64,000 nucleotides of DNA, taken from contig NW_026042398.1 of NCBI RefSeq assembly GCF_023856365.1, positions 2,501-66,500 of the forward strand, given 5' to 3'. A program made the translations under genes and the position numbers. The notes under the pieces are model-generated. The model worked only from the letters and a program-made list of their open reading frames with translations, made no database searches and was not told where the DNA came from. This document shows, one piece after another, positions 47,282-59,620 of this stretch. Origin of the DNA: Brienomyrus brachyistius. Lineage: Eukaryota; Chordata; Actinopteri; Osteoglossiformes; Mormyridae. How positions within the stretch are numbered: position 1 is the first letter of the stretch; each line of letters begins with the position of its first letter.

Positions 47282-47987
47282 CTGCAAACTCTGAGGTAAA
47301 ATATTCCACATGTTAGCTGCTGTACTCCCTGCAGCTGAGTCACACAAGCATTTTCATGAAATTAGAAAGGCAAAGATACAACTCAAAGCATGTTAAAAGG
47401 TGTTGGCAGACTCACAGATATCACTTCTTTAGCACTGCATGTGTAGGCAGCGGAGTGTATGTGATGTTTTGATTAGGCCAGACTAAGGCTGCAATCAGGC
47501 CTGTTGTTCAGAAGGCCCCAGAACTGACTAGGCCCAGGCTGAGAGCTGTGGGGTCCTGCACTGTCACAAGGCAGCTCATCTCCACAGGGAAGCCCTGTTT
47601 GCTCAGCAGCAGAACAAACAAGCCGTCCATCACAGGCCTGACATTAATAATTGATTAGCGTTAATGATAGCACAGGGGAGAGGTGTGGAGGCAGGACCAG
47701 CTCAGGCTCCCACATGATGGAGGTCCTTCCCCAGAGCAGGGAGCATGTTCAGCCTCTGTAATCATCACGCACCCGACAGCTCAGTAGGGAAATTCTGTTG
47801 TTCCATTAACTAGAGAATTAATTCCAAGGCCGGAAATCTCATAAAATGTTGTCTTCCTGTAGCACCATAACCCTAACTGTTATGTATAATGATTATAACA
47901 TTTAATCATCTTGGGATGGGAGATGAGTAAATGTACTAATAAAGTAAAAGGCAAAGTAAAAAAATTCCTCTTACATGGCCAATAGGA

Positions 47988-48125
47988 TGCAATGCAATGC
48001 AATTTTATTTATATAGCGCATTATCACAACATTACATTGTCTCAATGCGCTTTACATTTCTGCCACGTAAAGACCCCCCAGTGAGTAAGCCAAAGGCAAC
48101 GGTGGCAAGGAAGGATGCATTTCCA
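47988..48125 (+). repeat. Teleost interspersed repeat (tttatatagcgc type)
   Basis: Contains attttatttatatagcgca, then caacattacattgtctcaat and gcgctttacat. I recognise this word order as a widespread fish repeat but cannot name the family. Absent from the homologous part of unit 2, so inserted after the duplication or lost there. Confidence 0.55.
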
Positions 48126-49839
48126 GTTTGAATAACATAACACTCACCACACAAAGTATCTCCAAAGTATCATCATTCGAATCTCCAAAAGTCCAATGGT
48201 TGGTAAATGCTCTGCAAACATTTGCTGGAAATAACTTTTGAAAATTGCAAAGACAAGAATGAATTAAGCAGAAAAAACTTTTATTTTATACTTTTATTTG
48301 CTGTTTTCAAGACTGGGTGAGTCAGACATGGTGTGAGAAAAGCTGCTGATGTGTCTGCATTGCTGAAGCAATCAAGACAAGATTTATAATGATTATTCTA
48401 AGGTCTGAGCTTTCAAAATAATGTGTTTTATCGGGAACAAACGTGTCAAAAAATACTTATAATACACATTAACATATCTGTGAGCACGAGTTTATTTACA
48501 ATTTGAGTTTGTTTATCCATATAAGTACTCTTTTGGGAATCATTTCTGTTTGGTTAGCACCTTGTGACTGTCAAGATTTAAAGAAGAACACGTTGTGGCA
48601 TGTTTTGGAAGATTGTTTCATGGTGTTTAAAGCGCTTTATTTCAGGAAAGCCAAGTTTCTAGTGCTATTTTCAAATAGGCATGACAGGCTGCAGCTACAG
48701 TGATTTAAAGAATATAATTAGACCATTGAATTAATCATGGAACTATGCCATTAGTATTTTCATAATGCCAAAATTATACCCACCATACAGATACCATTTT
48801 AAGTGTCACAATTCCAAAACTGTGTGCTTCTCAGGATTGGATGGACCCAGTATTTTCTCTTTTTCCAGCTTAGAATAGAGAGAACCACAAAATCACTCAC
48901 TATTTGGCAATTCCATTTTGCCTTGTATTGTGAATTTTTGCAATTATAAAATAAAATGCATCAGACTCAGCGTCCAAGGATTTTGTGCATAACGATATTT
49001 TCAGATGACTGATTAAAAACATGCACACTAAAAGTTCGGACTAGTGCGCAAAGGCCTATAAGGAGTATAAGGAAAGTATTGGGGCGATTCCTAATATGGC
49101 TTTTGAGAGGACAATGTGTTGCGAGTGAGCACCCAAAACTGTAAAATGTGTTTCTTCCTTTATCAAACTCATCACCATTACTCTCCACAGATAGTGAGAT
49201 AAACACCCATAAAGGGTACAGCAGTTTCTTCTACTTTATTTCACTCATCTGCTCAATAATAATAATCATATAAAAAACTTCCAACGCAATGCACTATGCC
49301 TGATTATTTAACTGCTTAAAACACAGGGTAGCGTAATAACTTGTAAGTACAGATACTAGTTTGTCATGCTATTGTAGTCTATTTGTTATATGATTTTGCT
49401 ATAAACCATTGACTTGAAGCTACAATTATATCTAACTAGCTGACATTATAGTAGCTGTCTTTATAGTAGTTATGTCTTTTTATGCAGAGCATAAATCAAA
49501 TTTTCTAGTTTGCTGAAACAATATGCTATATGGAATGATGCATGCTATATAATTGACTTTCGGCAGTGGTTCACACCTATTGAGTCCATGGTTCTGATCC
49601 GATGGTTAGTGTTAATGAGATATAGCTTTAGCGATGCCTGTAAAACTAATTTGACTGGTATCCCATGCAACACTATATGCCATATCAGAATTGTGTCTGC
49701 TTCCTGTGTGATGTCCATTAAATACAGCAGAAGAACTGTACTTGCTATACTTGTACACTTGTTTGTCTGTCCTGTATTGTCTGTCCACTGTATTTTTTAG
49801 TGTTTAGAAAAAGCGTTTAGAATTTGGTATAACACAGGT

Positions 49840-49992
49840 TACGTTGTTGTTATGTTGTTGTTCTGTGCACTTTATAGTCGTCCCGTCCTGTATTGTTTGT
49901 CTAATGTACGCAAGGGACAGTGGGAAACGTAATCTCGATATCTTTATATGGCTAGTACATGTAAAGGAATTGACAATAAAACTCTCTGACTC
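49840..49992 (+). repeat. Retroelement-like 3' tail with (TGACTC)n
   Basis: Ends gacaataaaactctctgact followed by ctgactctga, a common tail form of short fish retroelements. It is absent from the equivalent place in unit 2. Confidence 0.45.
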
Positions 49993-50082
49993 TGACTCTG
50001 AAGAACGAAATACATATGTTTAATCACTAGATGGCACTATTTCCAGGCTACTGACATACAACCATCTCCACAGAGATCAGTG

Positions 50083-50160
50083 ACATCATAGGTGTCCATC
50101 TATTCCTAGGTCACACCTGAGAAGTACGAATCCCTTGTCATTAAAGTCAGTGTATAAAAG
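50083..50160 (+). promoter_or_regulatory. Receptor gene 1 promoter (TATA box at 50153)
   Basis: TATAAAAG at 50153-50160 lies about 30-65 bp before the inferred noncoding first exon. Upstream words conserved with gene 2 are cagtgacatcat (CRE/AP-1-like) and aggtcacacctgagaagtac (T-box-like tcacacct). The equivalent region of gene 2 is at 58600-58687. Conservation here is much higher than in the intron. Confidence 0.65.
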
Positions 50161-50184
50161 CTTGACCAGGATACCTTTTTCTTA

Positions 50185-50224
50185 CCAGTATTGTTCATTG
50201 CGGACCCTGCAAAGCACATAACAG
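50185..50224 (+). other. Receptor gene 1 noncoding first exon (5' UTR)
   Basis: The end is set by the donor acag|gtaatg at 50224/50225, identical in gene 2. The start is approximate, from TATA spacing. The intron runs to ctcag at 51023, so the exon joins gacactcaagATG. Confidence 0.55.
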
Positions 50225-51033
50225 GTAATGTAATGTTCATGGGTCAGGAAATGGAGTTTTCTTCTAACTGATTATTCTGAAATAAAAACAGGCACAGACT
50301 AATTCTTTTAGGGTCTTGCAATATTTTCCTCTCATGTTAATATTACATAGATAGTCAATTAGACTTTATGATACTTTATGCTTCATTCATAACAGATTGG
50401 CACATAAATTATATAATAACCAAGTATTTAAAGGGGTAATATCACCTTTTCATTTTTAGTTTCAACGTGAGAAATTAAATTACTAACAATGAATGTTTTA
50501 ACGTTGACTTCTGGACTCTGTGTCAAAAATATGCAATGGAGAAGGCAGGTATATCCAAAAGGATGACTTGTATTCTTACAGGGCAAAGCATGGAATGCTA
50601 CTGAATTTCTTGGACTAATGAGACATGGAGGTTTGGGCGGTTGTGTGAATTATAGTTCAACATGACAGATACAAAGACAGATACTCATAGGGATTTGGCT
50701 CATAAGGGAGATACTGAGGATCACGTCAGGCAGCCCATGGAGCATGAAGGTACATCGTGCCCATTGTCAGAATGCTCTCCTGTTCCTCAGGATGCCTGGC
50801 TGATGTTATTGTAGTTAATATTGATTTTTTTGGGAATCATTTCAGTTCCTATATATTGACTCAATTTTTATAATGCATTTGTCAAATAACTAGGAAATGG
50901 TCCTACTATTTTAAATGCTGAGTACATTTCAGAGGCCTTTCAACCTGACAGTTCAGTGGTGACATGGGGTTTCCCAAAAATAAGAACCAATTTGTAGATT
51001 TTATCATTTTTTTTTGTTCTCAGGACACTCAAG

Positions 51034-52020
51034 ATGGTGGATAATATAACAGGAATCACCAATGGCAGCAAATCATCAGATACCATTTTATTCAGGCCAG
51101 TCACAGCAAATGTGAATGTGATCATCATACAGGTGCTGGTGGGTATCTTCTTATACATCAACAGCCTCATGATCCTCACCTTCTTCATGAAGGAGGCCTT
51201 TCGCACCGATACCCGCTATATCCTTTTTGTCCACATGCTCTTTGTGGATTCCTTTCTGATGATGGCGACCAACCTGACTCTGCTACTACTATACTACAGA
51301 CTGGTGATCCCCTATGAGGCCTGCATAGTGCTCAACCTGGTCATGATCTGGTTGCAATTCTGCACACCTCTGACATTGGTGGCCATGTGCCTGGAGCGCT
51401 ATGTGGCTGTGTGTAAGCCCCTGAGGCACGCTGCCATCTCCACGCCGAGGATTAGAGTGGTGGGCCTGCTCCTCATTTGGGGGCTGGGCTGTGTACCTGC
51501 CCTCGTCATCCTCCTTTCCTTCGCAGCCCTGGTCTCAGCTGAGCGGCTCACCATGAGAGTCTTGTGCTCCGTGGATGCCCTGATTGTGATTGAGTGGCAG
51601 AGGTACCTCCAAATTGCTGTGTTCAAGTTCTATTTCTTGGTCATGTCCGTGGTGATCGCTTTCACATACATCAAGGTGGCTGCAGCGGCCCGGTCTGCCT
51701 CTGGTGAAAACAGGAAGTCGAGCACCAAGGGCACGAGGACAGTGGCTCTCCATGCCATCCAGCTTCTCCTTTGCCTCATGCAGCTACTTACGCCTTTCGT
51801 GGAGATGGCTGCGCTACAGATCAGTGTGGTGGTCTACAACCAAATCCGTGTTGTCAATTTTGTCGTCTTTATGATAGCTCCGCGGTGCCTGAGCCCATTG
51901 ATCTATGGTTTGAGGGACCAGAAGTTCTTCCAAACATTGAGAAACTATGCCGTTTTTGGCCTGGATAAGAAGATTCAGCCAGCTGCTTCTCAGTCTAGGA
52001 AGGTGAAACTGAGGCATTAA
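51034..52020 (+). CDS. Odorant receptor 131-2-like GPCR, gene 1
   Basis: 328-aa rhodopsin-type receptor in one coding exon. N4 (NIT) and N10 (NGS) are glycosylation sequons in the short extracellular N-terminus. TM1 is around 27-52, TM2 around 61-86, TM3 around 96-119 with ERYVAVCKPLRH (121-132) as the DRY-box equivalent, TM4 142-166, TM5 191-214, TM6 238-262 and TM7 272-292, ending PLIYGLRD (288-295), the NPxxY equivalent. C97 and C178 can form the usual TM3-ECL2 disulfide. The RYILF and ERYVAVCKPLRH words fit the teleost odorant receptor 131-2-like group. The ATG follows a good acceptor and is shared with gene 2. It should act at olfactory sensory neuron cilia; ligand unknown. No defects. 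Confidence 0.92.
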   Translation: MVDNITGITNGSKSSDTILFRPVTANVNVIIIQVLVGIFLYINSLMILTFFMKEAFRTDTRYILFVHMLFVDSFLMMATNLTLLLLYYRLVIPYEACIVLNLVMIWLQFCTPLTLVAMCLERYVAVCKPLRHAAISTPRIRVVGLLLIWGLGCVPALVILLSFAALVSAERLTMRVLCSVDALIVIEWQRYLQIAVFKFYFLVMSVVIAFTYIKVAAAARSASGENRKSSTKGTRTVALHAIQLLLCLMQLLTPFVEMAALQISVVVYNQIRVVNFVVFMIAPRCLSPLIYGLRDQKFFQTLRNYAVFGLDKKIQPAASQSRKVKLRH

Positions 52021-52193
52021 TGTGAAGGAGGTCCTGGGAGACACACTGACTGGACTGCATATGATTCCATATATGAGTGATTCAATGTTTACCTATGTTA
52101 TTATTTAATGTTGTTAATGCCATTTTTATCACTATTGTCTCTTTATTATGTATGTTAAACTACAGTACCTCATTTTATGCATCATATTGAAAC

Positions 52194-52690
52194 TGTCACA
52201 CACAAGCTCAGAGGACCCCCGTCAACCTCACCCAGTTCATGCAGGCACTCTGTGTCTCATTAACCACACCCCCTCGAGGAATTCCCTTCAGCAAACCCAC
52301 CCACTTGGGGTAGCCCTGTTTACTGGCACCCTAACTTAACGGTGATTCTTATTTAGGGTCACGCCCCTTCGCAGCCACACAGCAGCCAAATGACAGATCT
52401 TATCCTTTTGCTGAGAGTTTGTTCCCCTGTTGGTTCTCATTCTCTCTGCCTGGTTTCTTGATGTAGTTTTTGTTCCCCGGACTCCAGGCCTTGTTTTGTC
52501 CTCTCACTGACCTTCACCCATTGCCTCACCTTCACCTGCCCAATGACCTAATGCCTTACCGGCTGCTTCGGATTCTGTTTTGCTCTTTCTGGCTCTGACC
52601 TGTACTGTTTGACTACGATTTTTGCCCATGTTAATAAACCCATTTCTCTGGACCCGATCTGCAGCAGTGTCCTCCTTACTGTTCACCATC
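52194..52690 (+). repeat. Transposon-derived 3' flank of gene 1 (possible solo LTR)
   Basis: Starts tgtcacacacaagctcagag and has a compositional style of fish retrotransposon LTRs (ctctctgcctggtt, ccggactccaggcctt, tgacctgtactgtttgacta) followed by a polyadenylation signal. Nearly identical to 60760-61255 downstream of gene 2. Short open frames in it (52148-52339, 60714-60905) are not genes. Confidence 0.4.
52633..52638 (+). terminator. AATAAA polyadenylation signal, gene 1
   Basis: aataaa in the context catgttaataaacccattt, 613 bp after the stop codon, shared with gene 2 at 61199-61204. Plausible 3' end for the transcript. Confidence 0.5.
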
Positions 52691-52831
52691 ACTGAAGCTA
52701 AATTACATATGTAGCTATTTATTATCACTATCATTATTATCATTATTATTATTACTATTATTATTACTGGCCCTTTATTATGCAACTAAGTAGTGCTATT
52801 TAATTGGTCTTCATACATGGTGGTGAGGGGG

Positions 52832-52890
52832 GACCTCGTGATGCAACAGTAGAGTGTCTGACATCAGATCATCAGTACAAATCAGAACGT
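52832..52890 (+). pseudogene. tRNA-Trp-derived relic, 5' half, anticodon TCA
   Basis: gacctcgtgatgcaacagta, then gagtgtctgacatcagatca follow tRNA-Trp (gacctcgtggcgcaac...) through the anticodon arm, then the match breaks off. The loop reads catcaga instead of ctccaga, so the anticodon position is TCA, not CCA. The T arm is lost. The counterpart in unit 2 is at 61446. Confidence 0.65.
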
Positions 52891-53373
52891 CTGCATGTCC
52901 ATGAGCCCTTAACCTCCAGCACTGTGACACCCCCCCCAAACCTTCTTCTCACCTGCATGTGTGTCTCATGGAGAGCATGGAGAGAACAGAAGGTAAAAAA
53001 TGTCCTCATGGGGATTAATAAAGCATCACTATTCTATTCATTTTAATTCCACTGTCATGCTCAGACTTCATCTAATTTTTATTATAATATATCTATTTTT
53101 ACACTGCTTTTCCAGTACAGGGTCACAGGGAATTTTCGTATTTCTCTGTTTATCTAATGTTTATCATAATAATCAACTATGATTCTATCAGCCCATGCAT
53201 CTTTTTAATAACAATAATAATAATAATACATTTAATTTGTATTGCACTTTATATTTTAGCAATCTGAAAGTGCTTTTCAGAAATACCTGAAGTAGTACTC
53301 TGTATTCTTACTCAGCTCTTTTCCGTGTGTGTGTGTGTATGTGTACAAAAAAAAAATTATAAATAAATTTGTT

Positions 53374-53510
53374 GCACTTTCTCAACAGAGTGTTCGGATA
53401 GATGGTATTCATAGCCTGGGTCCTGGGATGAAAAATTCATCGCAGCGTCTTAAAGCACTTATGTAAGTCGCTCTGGCTAAGGGCGTCTGCCAAATACTGT
53501 AAATGTAAAT
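53374..53510 (+). repeat. SINE-like short interspersed repeat, copy 2
   Basis: Same element as at 7371-7508, in the opposite orientation: gcactttctcaacagagt to gtaagtcgctctggctaa and taaatgtaaat. Internal differences of a few tens of bases. Confidence 0.75.
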
Positions 53511-53619
53511 GCTACAAAGTAAAAAAATAGTGTAATAAAAATACTATTAAATAAAAATACTAGACTATACTGTAAAATACTTAACTAAATGTCTTTCTAA
53601 AAAGATAGGTTTTTAGATT

Positions 53620-54092
53620 TTGTTTAAAAGCATCAGGCGACTGTGGGGCTCTCAGGCAGTCAGGAAGGGCGTTCCACAGCCTTGGCGCCACAGATGAAAA
53701 GGCCCTATCAGCCAAGCTACGGAGCTTGGTTCTGGGGACTTGGAGGGTGTTAGTGTGTACAGAGCGGAGGGTGAGTGAGGAGGTATGGGGGGTGAGGAGT
53801 TTTTAGGTTCCACGCCCAGCCGCCTTCATTTTTAATAACTCGCAGGTTTACCAAGGTGCTGAGCACGAGAATGAGACAGACCTGGATGTTAAGGGGGCGT
53901 GTAAGTCCAGGAGACTGCTCAAGGACTGGTTGTAGAAATCCACGAGGTCAGCAACAGAGAGGGAGCTGGTAGGTTCAGAGGAGAGAGATTTAAGATCCAG
54001 GGCCAGGGCATCTGCATTGATGTTCTTCAGATTTCTGAAATGGATCTGTGGTTTGATATGGGGGGAGAGAAAGGGCAGCTCCATTGACACTA
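53620..54092 (-). mobile_element. L2-like LINE fragment, unit 8 (outside the satellite)
   Basis: 53812-54092 matches the endonuclease-linker part of units 5-7 on the minus strand (INADALALDLKSLSSEPTSSL; VADLVDFYNQSLSSLLDLHA; FSCSAPW), with more divergence and no satellite nearby. 53620-53811 (ggaagggcgttccacagcctt) looks like another fish LINE segment of unclear relation. This is an independent insertion of the same LINE family. Confidence 0.75.
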
Positions 54093-54099
54093 CTTTTCT

Positions 54100-57000
54100 A
54101 TTACAGGGTGACAGGGAATTCTCAGTCAATAAACTTAACAGACCTGTAGAAACAAACCTGTGACATGACAATAATACAACTTTACTTTTACCCCAGATAA
54201 GTGATAATTTGAATGAGATAAGTACATCTGCTAATAAAACCTACTGTCAGGGTTAGCATTCTATAAATAAACCCGTTTTGCTGAGCCGTAAGTGGATTGT
54301 CACCACCTTCCTTTCCTGCCTGTACCATGCCCATAACAGAGTTCATAACAGAGTTCACTGAGTTCAGTGAATCTGTATTGTTACCTGCATAACTCATATC
54401 CGCCGGTATCATACAAGCAGAACATCTCACTATAGTATAAGCTCCTCAAGGGCATGCAGCACATGGTAACTTCCATATTCTGACTTTATTGAGCCAAGAA
54501 AACATGGACAAATCTTCCTTTAGCTGCAATTAAAAACACAGAACAGGTATTAGCCACTGCATTCACAGTCAGTATTGCAGGTGTAAGTACTGGATGTATG
54601 TGTATGTATGTGTACTGTATGTGATGTTTTGATTAGGCCAGACTAAGGCTGTAATCAGGCCTGTTCAGAAGGCCTCAGCACTGACTAGGAACAGGCTGAG
54701 AGCTGTGGGATCCTGGACTGTCACAAGCCTGCTCATCTCCACAGGGAAGCCCTGTTTACTCAGCAGCAGAACAAACAAGCCGTCCATCACAGGCCTGACA
54801 TTAATAATTGATTAGCGTTAATGGCAGCACAGGGGAGAGGTGTGGAGGCAGGACCAGCTCAGGCACACACATGATGGACGTCCTTCCCCAGAGCAGGGAG
54901 CACGTTCAGCCTCTATAATCATCACACACTCGACAGCTCAGCAGGGAAATTCTAATTAACTAAAGACTGGAGATAATGCCTAGGCTTGAAATCTCATAAA
55001 ATTTTGTACTCCTGTAGTATCATATCTGTAAGTACTATTTATATTGCCAATAACATTTAACTACAATGATTATCTGTGACCAAAGATTAGTAGTAATGAG
55101 ATGAGTGGTTACGGGAGATGAGTAAATGTTCCACCAATATAAGAGGTTCACCTTACATCTAAAAGGAAGATATAGTTACGCTTTCACATTTGTAGGGTTA
55201 GGGGCAGACGAGCCTCACAAATGTGAACATTTGGAAATAATACTTAAGTCCATTATTAAACATGCATTATTAGTAACACTAAAAAGTCTAAACGTTACTG
55301 CGTGAAACCCAAGATTCCGCAGTCACAAATACAGCGATTACATGAGTGAGGCGGGTTGCTGAGACAAAGATGCATGGAATACCCAAGCCAAGATGCGTCG
55401 ATCCCATACTTATTTTTGTTTCCCTCCAAAATAAATTTTAATATTAAGGATATAGTATGCATATTGAGTAACAAATAGCAAATAACACTAATATGTTTAT
55501 GCATGATTTCATGTGATCCAAATCATTTTCAGTATTGTTTATATGCTTTTGGCTTACGCATCTTCCAAAATATTTGCATACAATTGTGCGCAGCTAACTT
55601 GCACAAATGTCACATTCACTAGTCTGGAGGGGCAACTGTATATGCAGTTTCATTCGCAGTTGCCCATAGCTTTACTGTAGCCACACCTTCATGGACCAAA
55701 TCACCACTCCTCACCTCAGCACATTCATGTTGCCCATGACTGACAGTCATGAATGACAACCAATGTGAATTTCAAAGCTTCTTCTCTCTCATCACTACTG
55801 GTTCATTTGTGCTCCACACTGACCACTTCGTCGCAGCTAGAGATGTCGCCTCTCTCGTATTTTACAGAATCCCATTTCCAGGATCCAATCTCTAGTGCTA
55901 TTTTCAAATAGGCACCACAGGCTGTAGCTACAGTAATTATAAAAATTGGATTACCCATGGAACTATGCCATTAGTGTTGTCACAATGTCAGAATTGTACC
56001 CTGGATACCGATACCACTTTAAATATCACAATACCGAAACTGCAATGATACCAACACAGAAAATTTTTTTAAATATTGTTCCTAGACAGTTATGCACTTA
56101 TGTCACTGATTTTAAAGAGATATTTATCTCAAATGCATTTAAATTGATACTGATTCTTAATTCTAATAATTTAAGCTCCACTCTACTCCACCACCTAATA
56201 TTGTGAAGCATGGCATTATGATTCATTCTTTTGCAAGGAGAGCAATAATACATTCTATTAAATCCGTAAAGGGTATATCCACCCCAAACTGATGGGCACT
56301 ACTGCCTTATCGAATATTAATAGTATCTCATGTTGTGTCAATCACATACAAGAAAAAACTAAACCTGTTCTGAAAAGTTTTGGAATTGGTGTGTAAACGT
56401 GACTGACACAATGGGAGACTATTTATTTTTATATGTGTGACATTTTGGATGAATAACGGGTGTGGTGTGCAATGCCCTTCACACGCAAACTCCGAAACTT
56501 TCAGTGTCATTAATGTTTTCAGAACAGGTTCAGTTTTCTGTGTTTTTTGCATCTGTTAAAATCTCTCGAACTTGATCTTAGATGTATGTTACAGTGCTTT
56601 GAGGCTGTCCCCTGAATGTCTGCCGATCAGCTAGAGCACACTTTTCTGATGGCATCATTTGGATTGTCTGTTACACTCGTGATGTGTGTATGATTGTCCT
56701 TACGTTAGACATACTACCAACTGAACTATGCAAATTGGTGGTCTTCTTTTTAATATGTGGTTCCAGTATTGATAGAAGCTAATCGAACTGAACAAGAGAC
56801 ATCCTGAAATACACATTGAAACAATCGCGATAACTCCACAGTTCCTGTATCAGGAGGTGATATTCTCTCGGCTCTTCATGGCTTCCCAGGGTCAGACGGA
56901 ACCAGTAGTTTCTGTTTTTTGTTTCCAGCTGAAAAGTGAGAGGACCACAAAATCAACCTCACTGGTTGATGACTCCATTTTGTCTCGTATTGCGTATTTT

Positions 57001-57490
57001 TGCAATTATAGAATAAAATCCATCAGTGTGCAAGGTTTTTGTGCAGAATGACTTTTATCGGATGACGCATTAAACAAACGCACTGAAAAAATTTGGACTG
57101 GTGTGGAAAGCCTTGAGTGTAAGGAGATTATTGGGTGATGTGATGCTGAGATAAGTGCCCATAAAGTGCTATATTTCAGGAAGGTTCAATATAAAAACTT
57201 CTAGCTACAGTACAGTATGCTTGATCATTTAACTGCTTAAAACATATTGTATCGTAATAAGCTACAAGTACAGATGCTAGTTTAATGAAGCCTGTTTGCT
57301 ATAAGATCTTGCTATAAATCGTTGACTTGAAGGTATGAAGATCATATTTAACTTGCTGACATTATAGTAGCCTCCTGTCTTTTCATGCCAAGCTTTCAGA
57401 GCGGACAAATAAAATTTGCTTGTTTGCTGAAATGATATGCTGTACAGTGATACGTGCGATATAATTTATAGTATTCTATAGTTTCGGCAG
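54100..57490. other. Left part of duplicated receptor unit 2
   Basis: 54540-54950 repeats 47390-47790 (for example tctccacagggaagccctgt and gcctgacattaataattgat), and 55890-57490 repeats 48650-49570. No host gene is seen. Open frames in it are short and without motifs. Confidence 0.6.
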
Positions 57491-57539
57491 TGGTTTGGAC
57501 ACATCTGACGTAGTCCATTGTTCTAATTCAATGAGCTAC

Positions 57540-58275
57540 ATATGTAATCTTCGCCTGAAATTAGTCTTCTATTTCCATTTAAAGAAATGTTTTGCCTTCA
57601 TTGCTAGAAAAAGACTCGTACAGAGCACCTTCCTATCAGTATTAGGTTATGGTGATGTAATATACATGCAGGCTCCTTCATCTTATTTGAAGAAACTAGA
57701 TGTTGTTTATCATGCAGCATTGAGGTTTATAACTGGTGCAACAGCAAGAACACATCACTGTAAGCTATATGTGATGGTGGAGTGGACATCATTACATCTT
57801 GGACAGAAAATGCATTGCCTGGTTTTTATTGCAAAGGCTTTAATGGACAAATTACCTCAGTACACATGTAGTTTGCTGACATTCTGCACTAATACATACA
57901 GAAGCTGCTCATCAGTTAAGCTTCTCCTTCAGCCTCCCACCACATGCACAGACCTGAGCAAATCTGGCTTTTGTTCTTATGCACCATATTACAAAATATA
58001 GTGAATTTAAACTACTTGCATTTTCTGAATGTGTTTAAAAATGTCAAACTCTGAGCTTAAAGAACAGTGTCATTGTTTCGTAAAATGAAATTTTATTCTA
58101 TGTATAGTTTGGGTATTTGTATGTGTTTTAGTTTGTGTTCATATTAATCATCTCTCTATGTATGTATATGAAACTGTCATCTTGGCCAGGACTTCCTAGA
58201 AGAAGAGATAGTGTATCTCAGTAGTACCTTCCTGGTAAAATAAAGAATGAATGAATGAATGAATTAATGAATGAA

Positions 58276-58306
<31 letters not shown>

Positions 58307-58310
58307 AGGG
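57540..58310 (+). mobile_element. Non-LTR retrotransposon 3' end with ATGA/AATA tail
   Basis: The frame 57495-58001 has ARKRLVQSTFLSVLGYGDVI, then LDVVYHAALRFITGA and THHCKLYVMVEWTSL, a C-terminal RT-distal segment common in fish LINEs. It ends near the stop at 58001 and is followed by a short 3' UTR (cttcctggtaaaataaagaa) and a gaatgaatgaa/aataaata microsatellite tail to about 58308. The upstream RT is missing (5' truncated). It is absent from unit 1, so the insertion is later than the duplication. Clade is not assigned. Confidence 0.75.
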
Positions 58311-58599
58311 GGAAATGGTACCTTAAGTTCAATGTCAGTCCAAACCACATTGCAGAGTTTTAAATCCATCCTCCCAATTACAAACCTAGCTGCAGGGTCA
58401 TTTGTTTCTACAGTCTTAAAGTTATTATAAAAACAGTAATATATCTTATCAGAATTGCTTCATATGTTGTTCAGCTCCCCCTTGTGGTGTTCACTGAACA
58501 CTGCTGGAGAACAAAATGCAGATGTTTGATCATTAGATGGCGCTGTTTTTAGGTTACTGATATACATCCATATCCACAGAGTTGATTTTTGTTTTTTAA

Positions 58600-58687
58600 A
58601 ATTTCAGTGACATCATTGTTGTGCTTCTATTCCCAGGTCACACCTGAGAAGTACGGATCCCTTGTCATTAAAGTCAGTGTATAAAGG
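58600..58687 (+). promoter_or_regulatory. Receptor gene 2 promoter (TATA box at 58680)
   Basis: TATAAAGG at 58680-58687. Upstream cagtgacatcat and aggtcacacctgagaagtac correspond to gene 1. From aggtcacacc to the first donor the two genes differ at only a few positions. Confidence 0.65.
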
Positions 58688-58711
58688 CTTGACCAGGATA
58701 CCTTTTTCTTA

Positions 58712-58751
58712 CCAGTATTGTTCATTGCGGACCCTGCAAAGCACATAACAG
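58712..58751 (+). other. Receptor gene 2 noncoding first exon (5' UTR)
   Basis: Ends at acag|gtaatg (58751/58752). The start is approximate. The intron of 859 bp ends at tttgctcccag (59610), ten bases before the ATG. Confidence 0.55.
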
Positions 58752-59620
58752 GTAATGTAACGTTCATGGGTCAGGAGATGGAGTTTTGTTTTAATTTAGT
58801 TAGTTTTGTTTTTTCAATAAAAATGCAGAATAAGACATTTTAGGATTAAGCAATGTTCTCACATTGATATCCTCTGCTTTACTAAATGTAAAATATCATA
58901 TACTTAGCTAATTATAGTCTGATAACATTTTATGCTTTATAGCACAATCCCACATATATTATATAATAACCAGGTAGTGAATAAGATAAAAATCACATAC
59001 ATTTGTAGGATGACTTCACATGCTTACAACCTTCAACGGAATGTGAAAAATTAAATTAGTAACATGGAATGTTTGGATGCTGACTCCTGAACGTCCTGTC
59101 AAATATCAATAATGCAGAATGCAAGTACATACAAAAGGATGACACTGACATTCTGACAGGGGAATGAAACAGTGGTGAAATTCTTGTAATCAGGACTTAC
59201 CAAACGTGCAGGCTTTTGATGTTGTGTGAATCATAGTTCAATGTAATAGCTTTCTATAAAGGCAGAGACTCTTAGGGACTCAGCTCATGAAGGAGATACT
59301 GAGGATAATGTCAGGCATCACATGGAGCATGAAGGTACACCGTGCCCATTGTCAGAATGCTCTCCTGTTCCTCGGGGTGTCTCATGGATGTCAATATAGC
59401 GGACAATGATTTTACAAGGCTTTTGGTCACTATTTCAGTACCTATGCATATGACATTTATAAAATATGCAGGTAAATGGTCCTGTTTTTCAAGCTGTGCA
59501 AAAGATTTCAGAGAGTCTGCACAACCGGTCTATACAGTCCAGTGCTGACATGCTACTTAAAGAAAATTAAAAAATCAATTTGCACATTTTCTCCTTCCCT
59601 TTGCTCCCAGGTCACTGAAG

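Larger units (their letters stand above)
47282..50130. other. Left part of duplicated receptor unit 1
   Basis: Homologous to sequence in unit 2 and partly to 63537-63770. Shared words include gattaggccagactaaggct (near 47470, 54632 and 63735), and tagtgctattttcaaatagg (near 48660 and 55895). Offsets between units grow from about 7.2 to 8.6 kb, reflecting insertions in unit 2. No gene is seen. Interspersed repeats lie at 47988-48125 and 49840-49992. Confidence 0.65.

Noticed and set aside
51399..51753. Minus-strand frames inside the receptor coding exons
   Set aside because: Antisense shadows conserved with the receptor gene itself.
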